A stretch of 64,000 bases of DNA from Trichaptum fuscoviolaceum. Its lineage: Eukaryota > Basidiomycota > Agaricomycetes > Hymenochaetales > Trichaptaceae. The stretch is from assembly GCA_910574455.1 (NCBI GenBank), contig CAJSYZ010000005.1, forward strand, positions 6,448,001 to 6,512,000, written 5' to 3'. Shown here in pieces: positions 28,787 through 39,356 of this stretch. The stretch's first letter is position 1. Each line of letters starts with the position of its first letter. The notes below the pieces were generated by a model. That model did not search any database, was not told where the DNA came from, and saw nothing but the letters and a program-made list of their open reading frames with translations. The translations under genes were made by a program, and so were the position numbers.

Positions 28787-31341
28787 CTACTCGAAAGCAG
28801 TGTCAGGATCATTAGCATTGTAGTTTGGGCAAAGATTGTTCCAAGCCGCTAAAGCAAAATAGTCAGCTGGATTGACCATTTGGATATTCAGAGCAGCTTA
28901 CTGTTGTTAGGGTTCGCAGAAGCAGTGTCTGCGGTGTCTTCGGCAAAGACAATAGCCAAGCCTCTGTGTCGGTTCAAATAACATCAGAATCTGCTGAAAG
29001 GACAGAGTATGTAGTCGACTACACTCACGCTTCAAGATGCCAGTCAATGTGGCAGTGGAGGAACCACGGGCCCGGGTTATTCGTGCTGAATCGAAATGTC
29101 ACATTGTCTCCTGCATTGCCAACACTGACGACGTCACGCCTAACCGGGTTGGCGTAGTTGTATGTCGAGCTGCCAGCCACACGGACAACATCGAAGTTAT
29201 GTCCGTGCAGATGGAAGGGGTGCTGGGTAAAGAAGCATTAAGACAGATGAATATGTTAGCATCTCGTAAACTCACATTCAATCCACCAGGAATGGAGACC
29301 TCCACAGTGGAGTTCTTCGGCAGAGTGTAGACAGATCCACAAGGGAGAAGGTCTGTGGCACTCTGGGCACCGCTGAGAATTTGAAGCAAGACTGGGACAC
29401 TCGGGGGCTCGAAAACGACATCGTTGACGGAGAATTTGCCAGTCGTGGCGTTCTGGTTGAAGAGGCAGAAGAATCAGGGGAGTGATAAGATTCTTGGGAT
29501 GTGTATAGTTAACGCACAAATACGATCGCCAAGTTGAGTGCCACGTCGACACCACCCGAAACAGCCTGTCCAGGCTGAAGAAAATCGTTGTCAATGGAGT
29601 TGAAAGTAGTTAAATTAGCAACTTACTGCTCCAGGGTTGCTCAACGGCTGATCGAAGTGAAGCATAAGCGTACGATAGAGTAGTTCCACGGCAGTATGTT
29701 TGGGAACTTACAACAAGATCTGATTCATTCAGGGGCGCCACGCTTGAGGTTTGATTAGTAGTCGGATCAACCGAACTGGCTCCAACGTATCTCAAGATAG
29801 CAGAATTTATGCCATCCGAGAATCCCGTTGTACCTACGGACGGAGTAGCACGGATCCCTGTTCATAGATCGTGGGGTTGAGCTCACTATGCCACGATGAG
29901 ATTGATACCGTCGAATAGCTTACAATAGTTGTCCACTGCCTGATTGGCATTCACGATGACTGAGTAACGCTGAGCAGCGTAAATTGTCAGCTGGTCGACT
30001 TCCAACGGCTGAGTTTCGACACCGTCGGCTTCGATGACAGTCATGTTGTGACCATCGATGGAGAACGTGAAGCTAAAATTAGTTAATCAACTAGTATACT
30101 CGGATGCAACAGTTTGGGATACTTACGATTCGTCACAGCTAGTGCTGATAATACGGAATCGGTGGCTAGGAACATGAGGCAGATGGTCAGTATAAGGCAT
30201 TTTATTATCGTTAACCATCTACCGTTTTCCAGGCTGGGCCGAGATGACAGCTAGAGCAGTATCCGTTGGGCCTCCCGAATAACGTCCTTGTCCGTTGATG
30301 AGAGTTGAATCCGGAGTCCTGTTACAATACAGTTGTCACTAAACATATGTTCATGAAGTCGGTGATAGCTTCAACGCACGGCGGGATGTTTGTCGGATTT
30401 GGAAAGATAGACGGGGCGACACCATGATACCAATCGGCTAATGTGATGATTGTCGTTTCTGGATAATTGAAAGTCATTATCAGGCACGAAACGTTACAAG
30501 GACTGAGGTACCATCGTCCACGTCATAGAGATCGGCATGCGGATCATTCGGATCTGATTAATAAACTTGAAGTAAGGAAATTGTCGGAGTTAATTTGGAT
30601 ACGAGGATTTGCATACCATATAAGACGAGCGGGCCGCTGAAGGATATGGGTCAGCAGAATCTTCTTGAATAGGAATCTTCAAACCGTACCGAAGGCCGTC
30701 ACAATATTGGGTAGAAAGATGGGAATGATACCAAAAAGTTCCTGCTTGGTTCGGGACGGCGAAGTTGTAGCTAATATTTCCTTCAGTGGGGTGTCTACAT
30801 AGACCACTGGGGATGTAAGCACGTACAGGAAAGACTGATCCGGAATAATTGGGCACTGCGTAACCCATGCAACGCCATCCATTTCGTTTGTACCGGTTTG
30901 GAAGAGACCATGCCAGTGCTGAGTCATAGAACGAGAGTGTTAGATAAATTCCATCTGCTGGACAGACAACAGATACACACAATGGACGTAGCTCGGCGCA
31001 TAGTTGTATCCGTGAGGTTGTCGATGACATTGATCTATAATTGTCCATTGTTTTACTCCCAAGCAGGATCTTTGGATGGCAGGGGCAAACCTGAAGGTTA
31101 TCACCGATGTTTGCTGAGATGAGTGGACCGGGAAACGTGCCATTAGCGACGACGGTCCTGTATCAAATGTCAGATAATTCTCTTCCTTCCGCTGAGCGCT
31201 GCCCGAAACTCACGAACGAGAGAAGCCGTCGGGAGCAAGGTTGGCGTTCCCGATCTGAAGCACTGTCGATACAATGGCAGCGTGCACTGAGGGGGACAAA
31301 GCAAGAGCGTAAAATGGCAAAAGGTGGGAGAGATTTCGCAT
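28787..31341 (-). CDS. Secreted laccase (multicopper oxidase)
   Basis: A copper oxidase that oxidises phenols and reduces O2 to water; in wood and litter fungi it acts on lignin and humics outside the cell. The ATG at 31341 opens a signal peptide ([21 protein letters not shown]). All four copper signatures are present: L1 HWHG at 30919-30908, L2 WYHSH at about 30719-30730, L3 HPFHLHG at 29222-29202 and L4 HCHIDWH at 29057-29037 (supplying the type-1 Cys-His pair). Conserved blocks include [30 protein letters not shown] and [15 protein letters not shown]. The coding sequence is cut by about 14 short introns, usual for mushroom laccases, and the last exon ends TAFE-stop at 28787. Individual exon borders were read by motif and not all verified. 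No lesion seen. Confidence 0.93.
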
Positions 31342-32927
31342 GTTTGATTTGAAAGAAAAGGAGTGTCCAAGAAAAATAGCTCTCAAAAAGAACGAACGAA
31401 GATGATAACCTGTTGAAGCTGCTCGTCCTTTACTCGCCTTCTTATACCTTCGTAAACCAAAACCTGACTGAAAACAATTTGGTGAGTCCAGGTGTACTAT
31501 CTAGAGTACCGACCGATCGCACAAAATGGTCTCACGGAAGGAAACATATCTGCGGCTGCAATGCTTCGATCAGATATTCCATCACTTCCACAGTCGAGCA
31601 ATTCCGGTATCATCTGCAGCTGAGGCATTAATTTCTGGATGGCCGTAAGCGTTGCGGTTTGCCCCTGGCAATCAGCCGAGTCGAAAACACGAAACCCAGA
31701 CCAAGTGCTAACGAGCAAGGCACCGCCAAGATAGATGGAAGAACGATCGTGATCGACTGGTGAAAATAAGCTGCTTAGGCGAAGCGGATGCCTATTACAG
31801 TGGGAACGATACAAAATGCCTAAGCCGAAAGAATAGAACAGAAACTGGTCGAAAGTCTTTTCCCCAGAGAGCTCCTTCATGGGTAAGACTTGCGCTCGTC
31901 GGAGGTCACAGTGGAAGACGTTTACCCACCCAAACAGCCAGGAAGTTCTTGGATGGTGTATCTTAGTGTATGCCACAGAAGTTAGAAGTCATCGCTCTTG
32001 AAGAAGAAGCCTTTTTCTTTCATAAGCGTAAGTCACGAGCCCTAGCATTCATATAGAGTAGTCGCGCGTCCCAATGGCTTTCTATAAATGAATAACTTGT
32101 ATTTAGATCTGGACGTAGAAGATCAACAGCTATGAGATCCCGAGAAGTCGGACCTAAAGTCGGTGCCCATTAACCAGAGATTTGCCTTCTCCAAATATCG
32201 GAATCTCAGAACTTACACGTAGAATTAGTACAAGAAGATCCAAGTAAGCGTTTCGTGTAAACAACGGCGAGCCGAATGGCCGCGCACGCGCGAATCCTGT
32301 TGCTATTTCTCGCGGACGGCAGCCGTGCAAGATGTAAGCGCGGTTTTCTGGATCAGCTACAATCCAAATATAACAAAGAGCCTCCACATGAGACGGAGAT
32401 GACTTACCGAGCGAGTTTCAAAGTCAATCGATTTTGGATTCCTCAGAGCTTCTGGAGGTTTTGCGCGTGTGCCATTCACGCGAACCGTCGGGTCCGGATG
32501 TCGTGGATCCACGAACGCCTCAGAGGCTCATCATCCGGGGAAAGAAATATTCATACTATTTGTCGTGGGACAGAATTTTGACAGATCGCTGAGGGAGTTA
32601 AGAACATACAACGGCGGCCTTCTTGTGGGTGTTTTGGGCGAAGGGTGACTGATAGTGTTAGAAGCCCAAGTTTGTTTCATGTTCAAAGTAGTACATCCTC
32701 CAGAGTGCAAAGCGTGAACTTCAGTGGCGCACAGGAACAGATAACAGCAAGGGTATATATAAATCTGAAATGACGACCTCAAGACGGCGAAGGCGAAAGA
32801 GGACCAAGTTGGTGTTCGTGTTCACTGTTGCAGGATTTGTAACATCTTCAGGGTAGGCCCTGTTCTCCAAGTTCAACTACGCTTCCCTGCAGGTGCAAGT
32901 TTTAGCCCCTTCGGACTGTATTCTTCT
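31342..32927. other. Divergent intergenic region between laccase and CIAO1
   Basis: This 1.59 kb contains the promoters of both genes. The longest frame (31497-31976, minus, 159 codons) has no recognisable motif and overlaps the laccase promoter, so I leave it uncalled. Confidence 0.45.
31441..31446 (-). promoter_or_regulatory. TATA-like box of laccase gene (TATAAG)
   Basis: TATAAG on the minus strand, about 100 bp before the laccase ATG. Confidence 0.45.
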
Positions 32928-34257
32928 ATGTCTATCCAAGACTGGACAATATCACCTGTATCAGAACTTCTCGGTCATGAAGATCGCGTGTGGACGGTTG
33001 CTTGGAATCCTACAAGACCACTATTAGCATCTTGTTCCGGGGACAAGACTGTCCGACTTTATTATTATCGGTCTCAATCAAGCAGCCCAGATTCTTCGGA
33101 AACCGATGAACTCCCCGTTGTCAAATTTGAAGCTCAGGCATGTATCTCTACTGGACACTCCAAGACCGTGCGCTGTGTAGCGTGGGCGCCGTCCGGGAAA
33201 ACTTTCGTGACAGGGAGTTTTGATTCCAATATCGGGATTTGGGAGCAGGAAGGTGGGGATGATGATGATATGTATGGAGGCGACGAAGATGGAGGTGGTG
33301 GCTCAGGTAGCAGAGAATGGGAATGTGCAAGCTTGCTAGAAGGGCACGAGACGGAGTGCAAGTGTGTTTCATACTCAAGCACTGGAACTTTGCTGGCAAG
33401 CTGTAGTAGGGACAAGACAGTCTGGGTTTGGGAAGGTGAGTTAACCATCTTCTACCTCGTTGATACTCATGAGCATTTCCTGTGTGCAGTTCAGCCAGAT
33501 GCCGATTTCGAATGCATGGGTGTGCTCATGAGCCATACTCAAGACGTGAAGTGCGTTGCTTGGCATCCAACAGAAGAGGTCGTAATCACCGTGTTATTTC
33601 CTGCCTTGGAACATAGACTGACGCTTAAACGGCTGGTCTCAACTTCAGCATCTCTAGATTCTCGCATCCGGGTCTTACGATGACACGATCCGACTATACG
33701 TCGACGATCCTTCAGATGATTGGTACGATTTCCAGACATTAGACGGTCATGACTCGACGGTCTGGTCTCTCGCATTTTCTCCATGTGGGGAGTTCCTGGC
33801 ATCTGCTTCAGATGATCTCACCATTCGGATCTGGCGTAGGGCAGAGAAGTGGAGATGGGAACAGGCGGCTGTCCTCAAAGGCCATGATCGAAGTATATAC
33901 TCGATTAGTTGGGCGAAGGGGAAAAGCGAGTGGAAATCCCTCGAGGATGGTGATGGAAGCAAGGGATGGCTAGCTAGTACGGGAGGGGATGGAAAGATAA
34001 ACGTATGGGATATCATTGTGAGTCATCTCCGTCGCATCCATCTATCTATGCTCAATCCCATGACTTTTAATGTGCAGAGAAAAGACGGCCGCGTCGAGCA
34101 TGAGCTTCTAGCGACGCTGGCAGATGCTCATGGTGTCAGCGATGTAAATTGCATCTCATGGTGTCCTCGTGAAGGCTACGAGGACATGCTTGCTACGGCC
34201 GGTGACGATTGCGCAGTCAGGGTATGGAGGGTACAAAACGGGAAGTCACAGAAGTAG
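32928..34257 (+). CDS. CIA1: Cytosolic iron-sulfur protein assembly protein 1 (WD40)
   Basis: Seven-bladed WD40 protein of the CIA targeting complex, which hands Fe-S clusters to cytosolic and nuclear proteins. Exons 32928-33435, 33490-33578, 33658-34017 and 34078-34257 give 378 residues, close to CIAO1/Cia1 length. Blades show as GHEDRVWTVAWNP...TVRLY, GHSKTVRCVAWAPSG..., EGHETECKCVSYSSTG...TVWVWE, SHTQDVKCVAWHPTEE, DGHDSTVWSLAFSPCG...TIRIWR, GHDRSIYSISWAKG and VNCISWCPREGYEDMLATAG...VRVWR. A loop of acidic and glycine residues (GGDDDDMYGGDEDGGGGSG) sits in blade 2-3. The second intron has a weak donor (GTCGTA at 33579); GTGTTA at 33591 is an in-phase alternative that would add four residues. 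The gene is essential in yeast. Confidence 0.9.
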
Positions 34258-35466
34258 ACAAAACTGTACAATTTGCGCAAAATGTCAAAGGTCAGGAAAA
34301 TGTATTTTTAAAACTTGACTTCGACTCTGCTGTCACAGTAGCTGAAAACTTCCTGGATCTAAGTTTCCGTGCATCTCTTGTTCTAGCTTCGGGCTCGCTT
34401 GTCGTTACATGCTCTTGCGCTAGCTCATCAGTAATTCATACATTGGTCACCAGGGACTAAAGTTTAACGAACTCATGAAGATCTCTTTGTATGTCTGAGA
34501 GGTTCACAAATGTTATGGTGCGTCTAGATTCTTTCACGACCTTCCCTTCGTTTTGTGCTGAAACTCTTCTCTCAGGCCTTCTCGTACTTGCCGCTGCGAA
34601 GGGGCCAGAAATCAGTTTCTCTTGATATCTTTAGACGTCGACAAAATGTATTTATTCTTATCCAGATTCTCAGCCCAGGACAAGCACTCACCGACTGCAC
34701 CATCATATATGCAATCAGCGAACGAAGGGAAAGCCGGCGCACAGTGGTACCAGATGGCGTTTCCTCTCCTCTGTAGAGGCTACACACACATCGACCTTTA
34801 CATAGCATTTCGGGCGTACCGCAAACGCCAACTTTGTTGGATGCAGCAAATTCTTTTGGCCTGCTTTGTGAGATAGAAGAGAGCAACGTGAGTAAGAACC
34901 TTTTCACTCAGCCCCTTGCTACGCCAGAAATCGTTATTCTGGGATTCCTTATGGAGGAGCGAGACTGATATCAATGGATCCCTTCCTCTTCGGTCTCCTC
35001 CTATTTACTTATCTTTCTCATTGCAGATGTAATCTCAAAGGCGATGAGAAACCCTCCAAACTGAAGTAAACTCATCGTATTCCGTCTTTCCGTAAAATAG
35101 AAGAGTCAAGAATTATATATATTATATAGCACATGTACGTGCCAGCCAGTGTTAGTACAAATCAGAGTACAAATCAGAGGATCTTCCACGGCCAATCATG
35201 CGCTTTTACTGAGTACAGGGCTTGTTCTATTTGCTACTCTTTCTGCACCGCTGCCCTGCGCCGGTCTGTCTCTTGCTAGAACTGCTTGATAATTTTGCAC
35301 CACTCAAAAGTCCGCAGCATGCCAGTGACAGTAATACTAACTTGAAGTGGTGCGACACACCTTGAACTTGACTGAGCTGAGGGGCTTTTTTACCCGTTCT
35401 GGATCTGACGTAAGATTAAAGTGGCCTGATACTTCGCGTCTTAAGTAGACTTGACATCGTACCACG
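34258..35466. other. Intergenic: CIAO1 3' region and SREBP promoter
   Basis: 1.2 kb with no gene recognised. Frames at 34555-34907 on both strands overlap and lack motifs. The stretch near 35340-35390 repeats the CTTGAAGT / TTGAACTTGA words seen in other gene-poor parts of the window. Confidence 0.4.
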
Positions 35467-38400
35467 ATGAACGACCCAAACTTTCTGGCCCCGCCATCGT
35501 CGACGACGACTAAGACGACGATGAACATATCACCCAATTCTGATGCCAGCGTGAGCAGCGGTCAGAACTCGCCAGACTCGTCGCGTAGCAGGTCGCCTCT
35601 GGCTTCGTTTGACATCCCTCTCGACCCTTCAGATCCTCTCAGCTTCCTAATGGACCCGCACTCAGGCGACTCGTCAACTGAAGAATCTTATATGGCAACG
35701 AATACGCCACCGTCTTCGCATAACAGTCCTTCGGGCGATTGGTCAGTGAAAGATGCGACGATGGATTGGCCAGAGTCTCAGTTCACGTATCCGTACCACG
35801 GTTCCGACCCTTCAGTAAATGCATTGAATTCCGGTGAATTCGATGCAAGCTTTTTCGTGGAAGAAACCCTGGCTCTCTGGATGGATCCGAACAACATTCC
35901 GCAAGCGCCAGACCTATCATCCTTTGGGTTCACATTCGACGCGAACGCGTTCAATGACCTGCAGGTTCCTGAGAGCACAGATTCTTCAGGAGCTTCTAGT
36001 ATTGCCTCCGCATCTTCCTCTCCGGCTATGGCAAGGGCCCAAGTTTCCCAGAACTCACCGCAATTGCCTTCTGTCGCTGCTGTTCGGCCTACACAGTCAG
36101 CGCAACCCATGGGCATGCCGAAAGGGGAGCCTCAGATGTCCGGCAACCAGCTGCTCGACGAACTCACTCGACTTGCAAAACAGACGGCAGGCGTCTCTGT
36201 CGCCCTGCCGATTGGTATGGAAATCCCGGACGCGAGTAACGGGCAAGGTCGTAAGTCTCACATTGTTTTCCGATCTGCTCACAGTAATAACAAACCTTCA
36301 CTTGAAGCCAAACTCCCTATTCCACGCTTGCAGCGCCCTACACCTGTTCCATCGGCTTCTTCCCCAACAGACCGCCGTAGATCCAGCGCTTCTTCTTCGT
36401 CATCGGAGGCTTCGCCCCAAGCTCAATCCGATGCTTCTGGTTCGCCTCCTCCGCCTCCTGTTCCGGGACGCACGAAGACCTCTCATACAACCATTGAGCG
36501 TCGCTACCGAACTAATCTCAATGCTCGAATCCAAAGCCTTCGTGCTGCTGTCCCTGCATTACGTGTTCTCGAGATAAAACCTGGCAATAGGGTCGGCAAC
36601 CTCGCTATCAAAGCGGGGACGCGTCGAGCAGGAGTCAATGTCGAGCCCGGCTTAGAAGAGGAGGATGTTATTGATGAGCGTGGATATATCGATGGCGTCA
36701 AGGTCGCACGCAAGGGCAGCAAAGCGAATGTGTTGGGAAAGGCAACTGAATACATACGAGTTTTAAAGCGCCGAGAACATCGACTTAAGCGTGAGCAGGA
36801 TGGCTTGAGAACACTAATCAAGAGTTTGGTTGGTGGTCCAGCACTTCTGAAGGAGTGGGAGTCAGTGTGGCGGGAGCGTTTTGGAGGTCCCGAAAAGGAC
36901 GAAGTGGAGGGCGAAGACGGGGAAGCAGATGATGAGAATGATGATGAGGACGAAGACGCAGATGAAGACCTAGATGAAGACGGATCCGCGGCTGGCAAGA
37001 AGCGAAAGCGCACGAAGGTCGATTCGAAGAAGAAAGGTGCCCAAGCTACCTCTGTCAGTCAAGCCCAAACTACCTCAGCGCCCCAAGCACATTCTTTCGC
37101 TATGGCCTCTGCGTCTGGACCAATGTCAGGCCCTCCAGGTGCGCCGGAGAAGAGAAAGAGAGGCCGGCCACGCAAGAATCCTTTGCCGTCATCAGCACCC
37201 GTGGCTGGAACAGGGGGTATTCAAGACGTTTTCTCGATGCAACACATTATACCCACGGCGAACATCCAGATGGAAATAGATACACAGTCTCAACAGCCGA
37301 CAACTACACCGCAGCAACCTCAAATGATCGTCCAGCAACAGGCCCAACCAGGGCAGTACCTGCTTGCCGCTTTCGCGTTCTTCTCGTTCTTCAACGGGCC
37401 CCCCTCTTTCTACAAGTCTTCCGATGGTAGTGATTATAAACGACCAGGACCTCATGAGTATACGCATAGTGGCACTGTCTTAGGGTCACATCATGACACT
37501 GGGGTTTGGCACGAAACAACGTCCACTCGGACGTCGAGTTGGGGATGGCATGACGCTGTACAGATTCTTCACATATCCGTCTCTTTCCTCCTTCTCCTTT
37601 CAATAATTACACCTTGGCTTCCCCGCTTTCTTCAGGGCCGAATCTTCCATCTCGTTCCTCGCGCACTCAAACCGCTCCTTGGTAGTTCATTCGTCTCGTA
37701 CTCTGAGTCGCGGGGCGGGCGGAATGGCAGGCTTGCGCCGCCGTCTTCAGCGGGGCCGATTTCCGACGATGAGAATACCAGCGACGAAGAGAAGGCAGAT
37801 TCCTATGCACGCATGGTCCTTCTTGCTGCGATTCATGATGGAAGGCACTCATCTCCCTTCCAGGAGGCGCAGATGCTACGCGAAGCACTAGGACTTGGTT
37901 CCGGTTCGTTTGGTTTATTGCTTTCACTCTCTCGATTCGTTGGTTCTTCAAGGAAGAGCAGCTCGAGATTTGGTCTTGAGAGGAGAATGCTAGAGCAGAA
38001 GGCTGCCATTCGTCTTGCCGAGCTTGCGGCATTGGATAGTATGTTGTTCAACACATTTCTCGCTTCAATTTGCTCACCTCTACTTGTAGCTTCTACCACT
38101 ATTGCCGATCGTATTCAAGTTTACCTTTTTGCATTCAAATTCCTCTCCACATTTACCGCATCCGCATCCGATCTTGCAACGCTAGCACTTGTGGTTAAGC
38201 CCTTCTGGCGTACGAAAGCCGTATCACTCTGGTCTCTCGCATTGAATCGGGCTCAAGGGAAGGGTTCATTGAGGCCGCAGATTAGCAAGGCACACGAGAC
38301 GTTCATCTTGGAGAGTATGTCCGTGGATGATGCCGTGAAGGCTATCGTGAAGCTCGACTACGCAAACTCGGCGCAGTCGTATCAATCTCCATCAACAGCG

Positions 38401-39087
38401 GAAGACAGCGACAGCGACTCTGGATCATGCGACTCGGACGATCTTTATGAAACTTCCAGCCCGTTGGCCATTCTTGCAATCCGTATTGTCCGTGATTATG
38501 TCCGCAACCATGCCGAACGTGTGTTCCTGCAGACTGTTTCCGGAGAGGTGCTCATCGGCGAACGTACTGGCGAAGGCGAGCAACAGGACAATGAATATGA
38601 TTTAGCGCGCATCGTCAGTGCAGGCCGCACTCTTGATCCTCAAACCTCCCTGCTTGTCGAACTCCTTGATCGTGTTTGCAACCCGACGTCCTTGCACCTC
38701 GCTCACCCAAGCAGCATTCAGGATGTGACCGATCCTGACGAAGAGCTGAATAATGCTTGTGATGCTGAGGCTAATCATATCTCTGCTCTTCTTCACGCTA
38801 TTCTCCTTTACCGGCAGATTTTCCCTTCTACCCTTCTCAGCATACCTTCGCGTGGAGACGACGATTGCAAGGCAGCATCCACGTCATCCATCTCAATTTC
38901 TCTGACTCCTATGCCTTCCCCTCCACCCACACCTTCTCGCCGAAATATGGCACTGCATCTACTGTTGCGTAGCCACCTGTATTCACCTGCATTCAATCGG
39001 CTGGACGAATTGGAGGATGCGCGAGATCGTGTGGTAGATTCACTCTCACCTGAGTCCGTATCTTTGCCAAAACGTCTCCATTTCTAA
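35467..39087 (+). CDS. SRE1: SREBP-type membrane-bound bHLH transcription factor
   Basis: An uninterrupted 1206-residue frame, unusual here because neighbours are full of introns. Residues 340-348 (HTTIERRYR) carry the tyrosine that replaces the usual arginine in SREBP basic regions; helix 1 (TNLNARIQSLRAAVPALR) is followed by an unusually long loop of about 60 residues before helix 2 (KANVLGKATEYIRVLKRREH). An acidic tract and an AT-hook-like KRKRGRPRKNP (near 560-572) follow. Two hydrophobic segments, about 632-650 and 700-721, would form the ER hairpin, and the C-terminal 480 residues match the position of the Sre1 regulatory domain (DUF2014). Fungal Sre1 proteins are released by proteolysis when sterol or oxygen falls and switch on sterol genes. 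The N terminus is Ser/Pro-rich and acidic, as for an activation domain. Confidence 0.88.
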   Translation: MNDPNFLAPPSSTTTKTTMNISPNSDASVSSGQNSPDSSRSRSPLASFDIPLDPSDPLSFLMDPHSGDSSTEESYMATNTPPSSHNSPSGDWSVKDATMDWPESQFTYPYHGSDPSVNALNSGEFDASFFVEETLALWMDPNNIPQAPDLSSFGFTFDANAFNDLQVPESTDSSGASSIASASSSPAMARAQVSQNSPQLPSVAAVRPTQSAQPMGMPKGEPQMSGNQLLDELTRLAKQTAGVSVALPIGMEIPDASNGQGRKSHIVFRSAHSNNKPSLEAKLPIPRLQRPTPVPSASSPTDRRRSSASSSSSEASPQAQSDASGSPPPPPVPGRTKTSHTTIERRYRTNLNARIQSLRAAVPALRVLEIKPGNRVGNLAIKAGTRRAGVNVEPGLEEEDVIDERGYIDGVKVARKGSKANVLGKATEYIRVLKRREHRLKREQDGLRTLIKSLVGGPALLKEWESVWRERFGGPEKDEVEGEDGEADDENDDEDEDADEDLDEDGSAAGKKRKRTKVDSKKKGAQATSVSQAQTTSAPQAHSFAMASASGPMSGPPGAPEKRKRGRPRKNPLPSSAPVAGTGGIQDVFSMQHIIPTANIQMEIDTQSQQPTTTPQQPQMIVQQQAQPGQYLLAAFAFFSFFNGPPSFYKSSDGSDYKRPGPHEYTHSGTVLGSHHDTGVWHETTSTRTSSWGWHDAVQILHISVSFLLLLSIITPWLPRFLQGRIFHLVPRALKPLLGSSFVSYSESRGGRNGRLAPPSSAGPISDDENTSDEEKADSYARMVLLAAIHDGRHSSPFQEAQMLREALGLGSGSFGLLLSLSRFVGSSRKSSSRFGLERRMLEQKAAIRLAELAALDSMLFNTFLASICSPLLVASTTIADRIQVYLFAFKFLSTFTASASDLATLALVVKPFWRTKAVSLWSLALNRAQGKGSLRPQISKAHETFILESMSVDDAVKAIVKLDYANSAQSYQSPSTAEDSDSDSGSCDSDDLYETSSPLAILAIRIVRDYVRNHAERVFLQTVSGEVLIGERTGEGEQQDNEYDLARIVSAGRTLDPQTSLLVELLDRVCNPTSLHLAHPSSIQDVTDPDEELNNACDAEANHISALLHAILLYRQIFPSTLLSIPSRGDDDCKAASTSSISISLTPMPSPPPTPSRRNMALHLLLRSHLYSPAFNRLDELEDARDRVVDSLSPESVSLPKRLHF

Positions 39088-39356
39088 ATTGTTCAATCAA
39101 GTGCACTAGTTTTTCTTGTATTGTTTGTGCCACGGGCTTGTGACTATTGTTTGTATTGCAGATCACGGATGTTGCTTGCATCGTAATACATTATTATTAT
39201 TGTACCAACGTACATATTGATGATAATAGTGAATGACATCAATGTCAAGAAAAGAGTTTGTGGAGAATCCTTAGTCACTATGAGGGGACTCGAAGGTAAC
39301 GAAGGTGAAAGGAATTACAAGTGAAGGTCTTGCCAGATAACGGACTTCGAATGATT

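Noticed and set aside
31497..31976. 159-codon minus-strand frame in the laccase promoter region
   Set aside because: No motif, no typical codon use and it overlaps the region just upstream of laccase; kept as intergenic.
35834..36577. 247-codon frame inside the SREBP gene
   Set aside because: Out-of-frame shadow of the bHLH gene.
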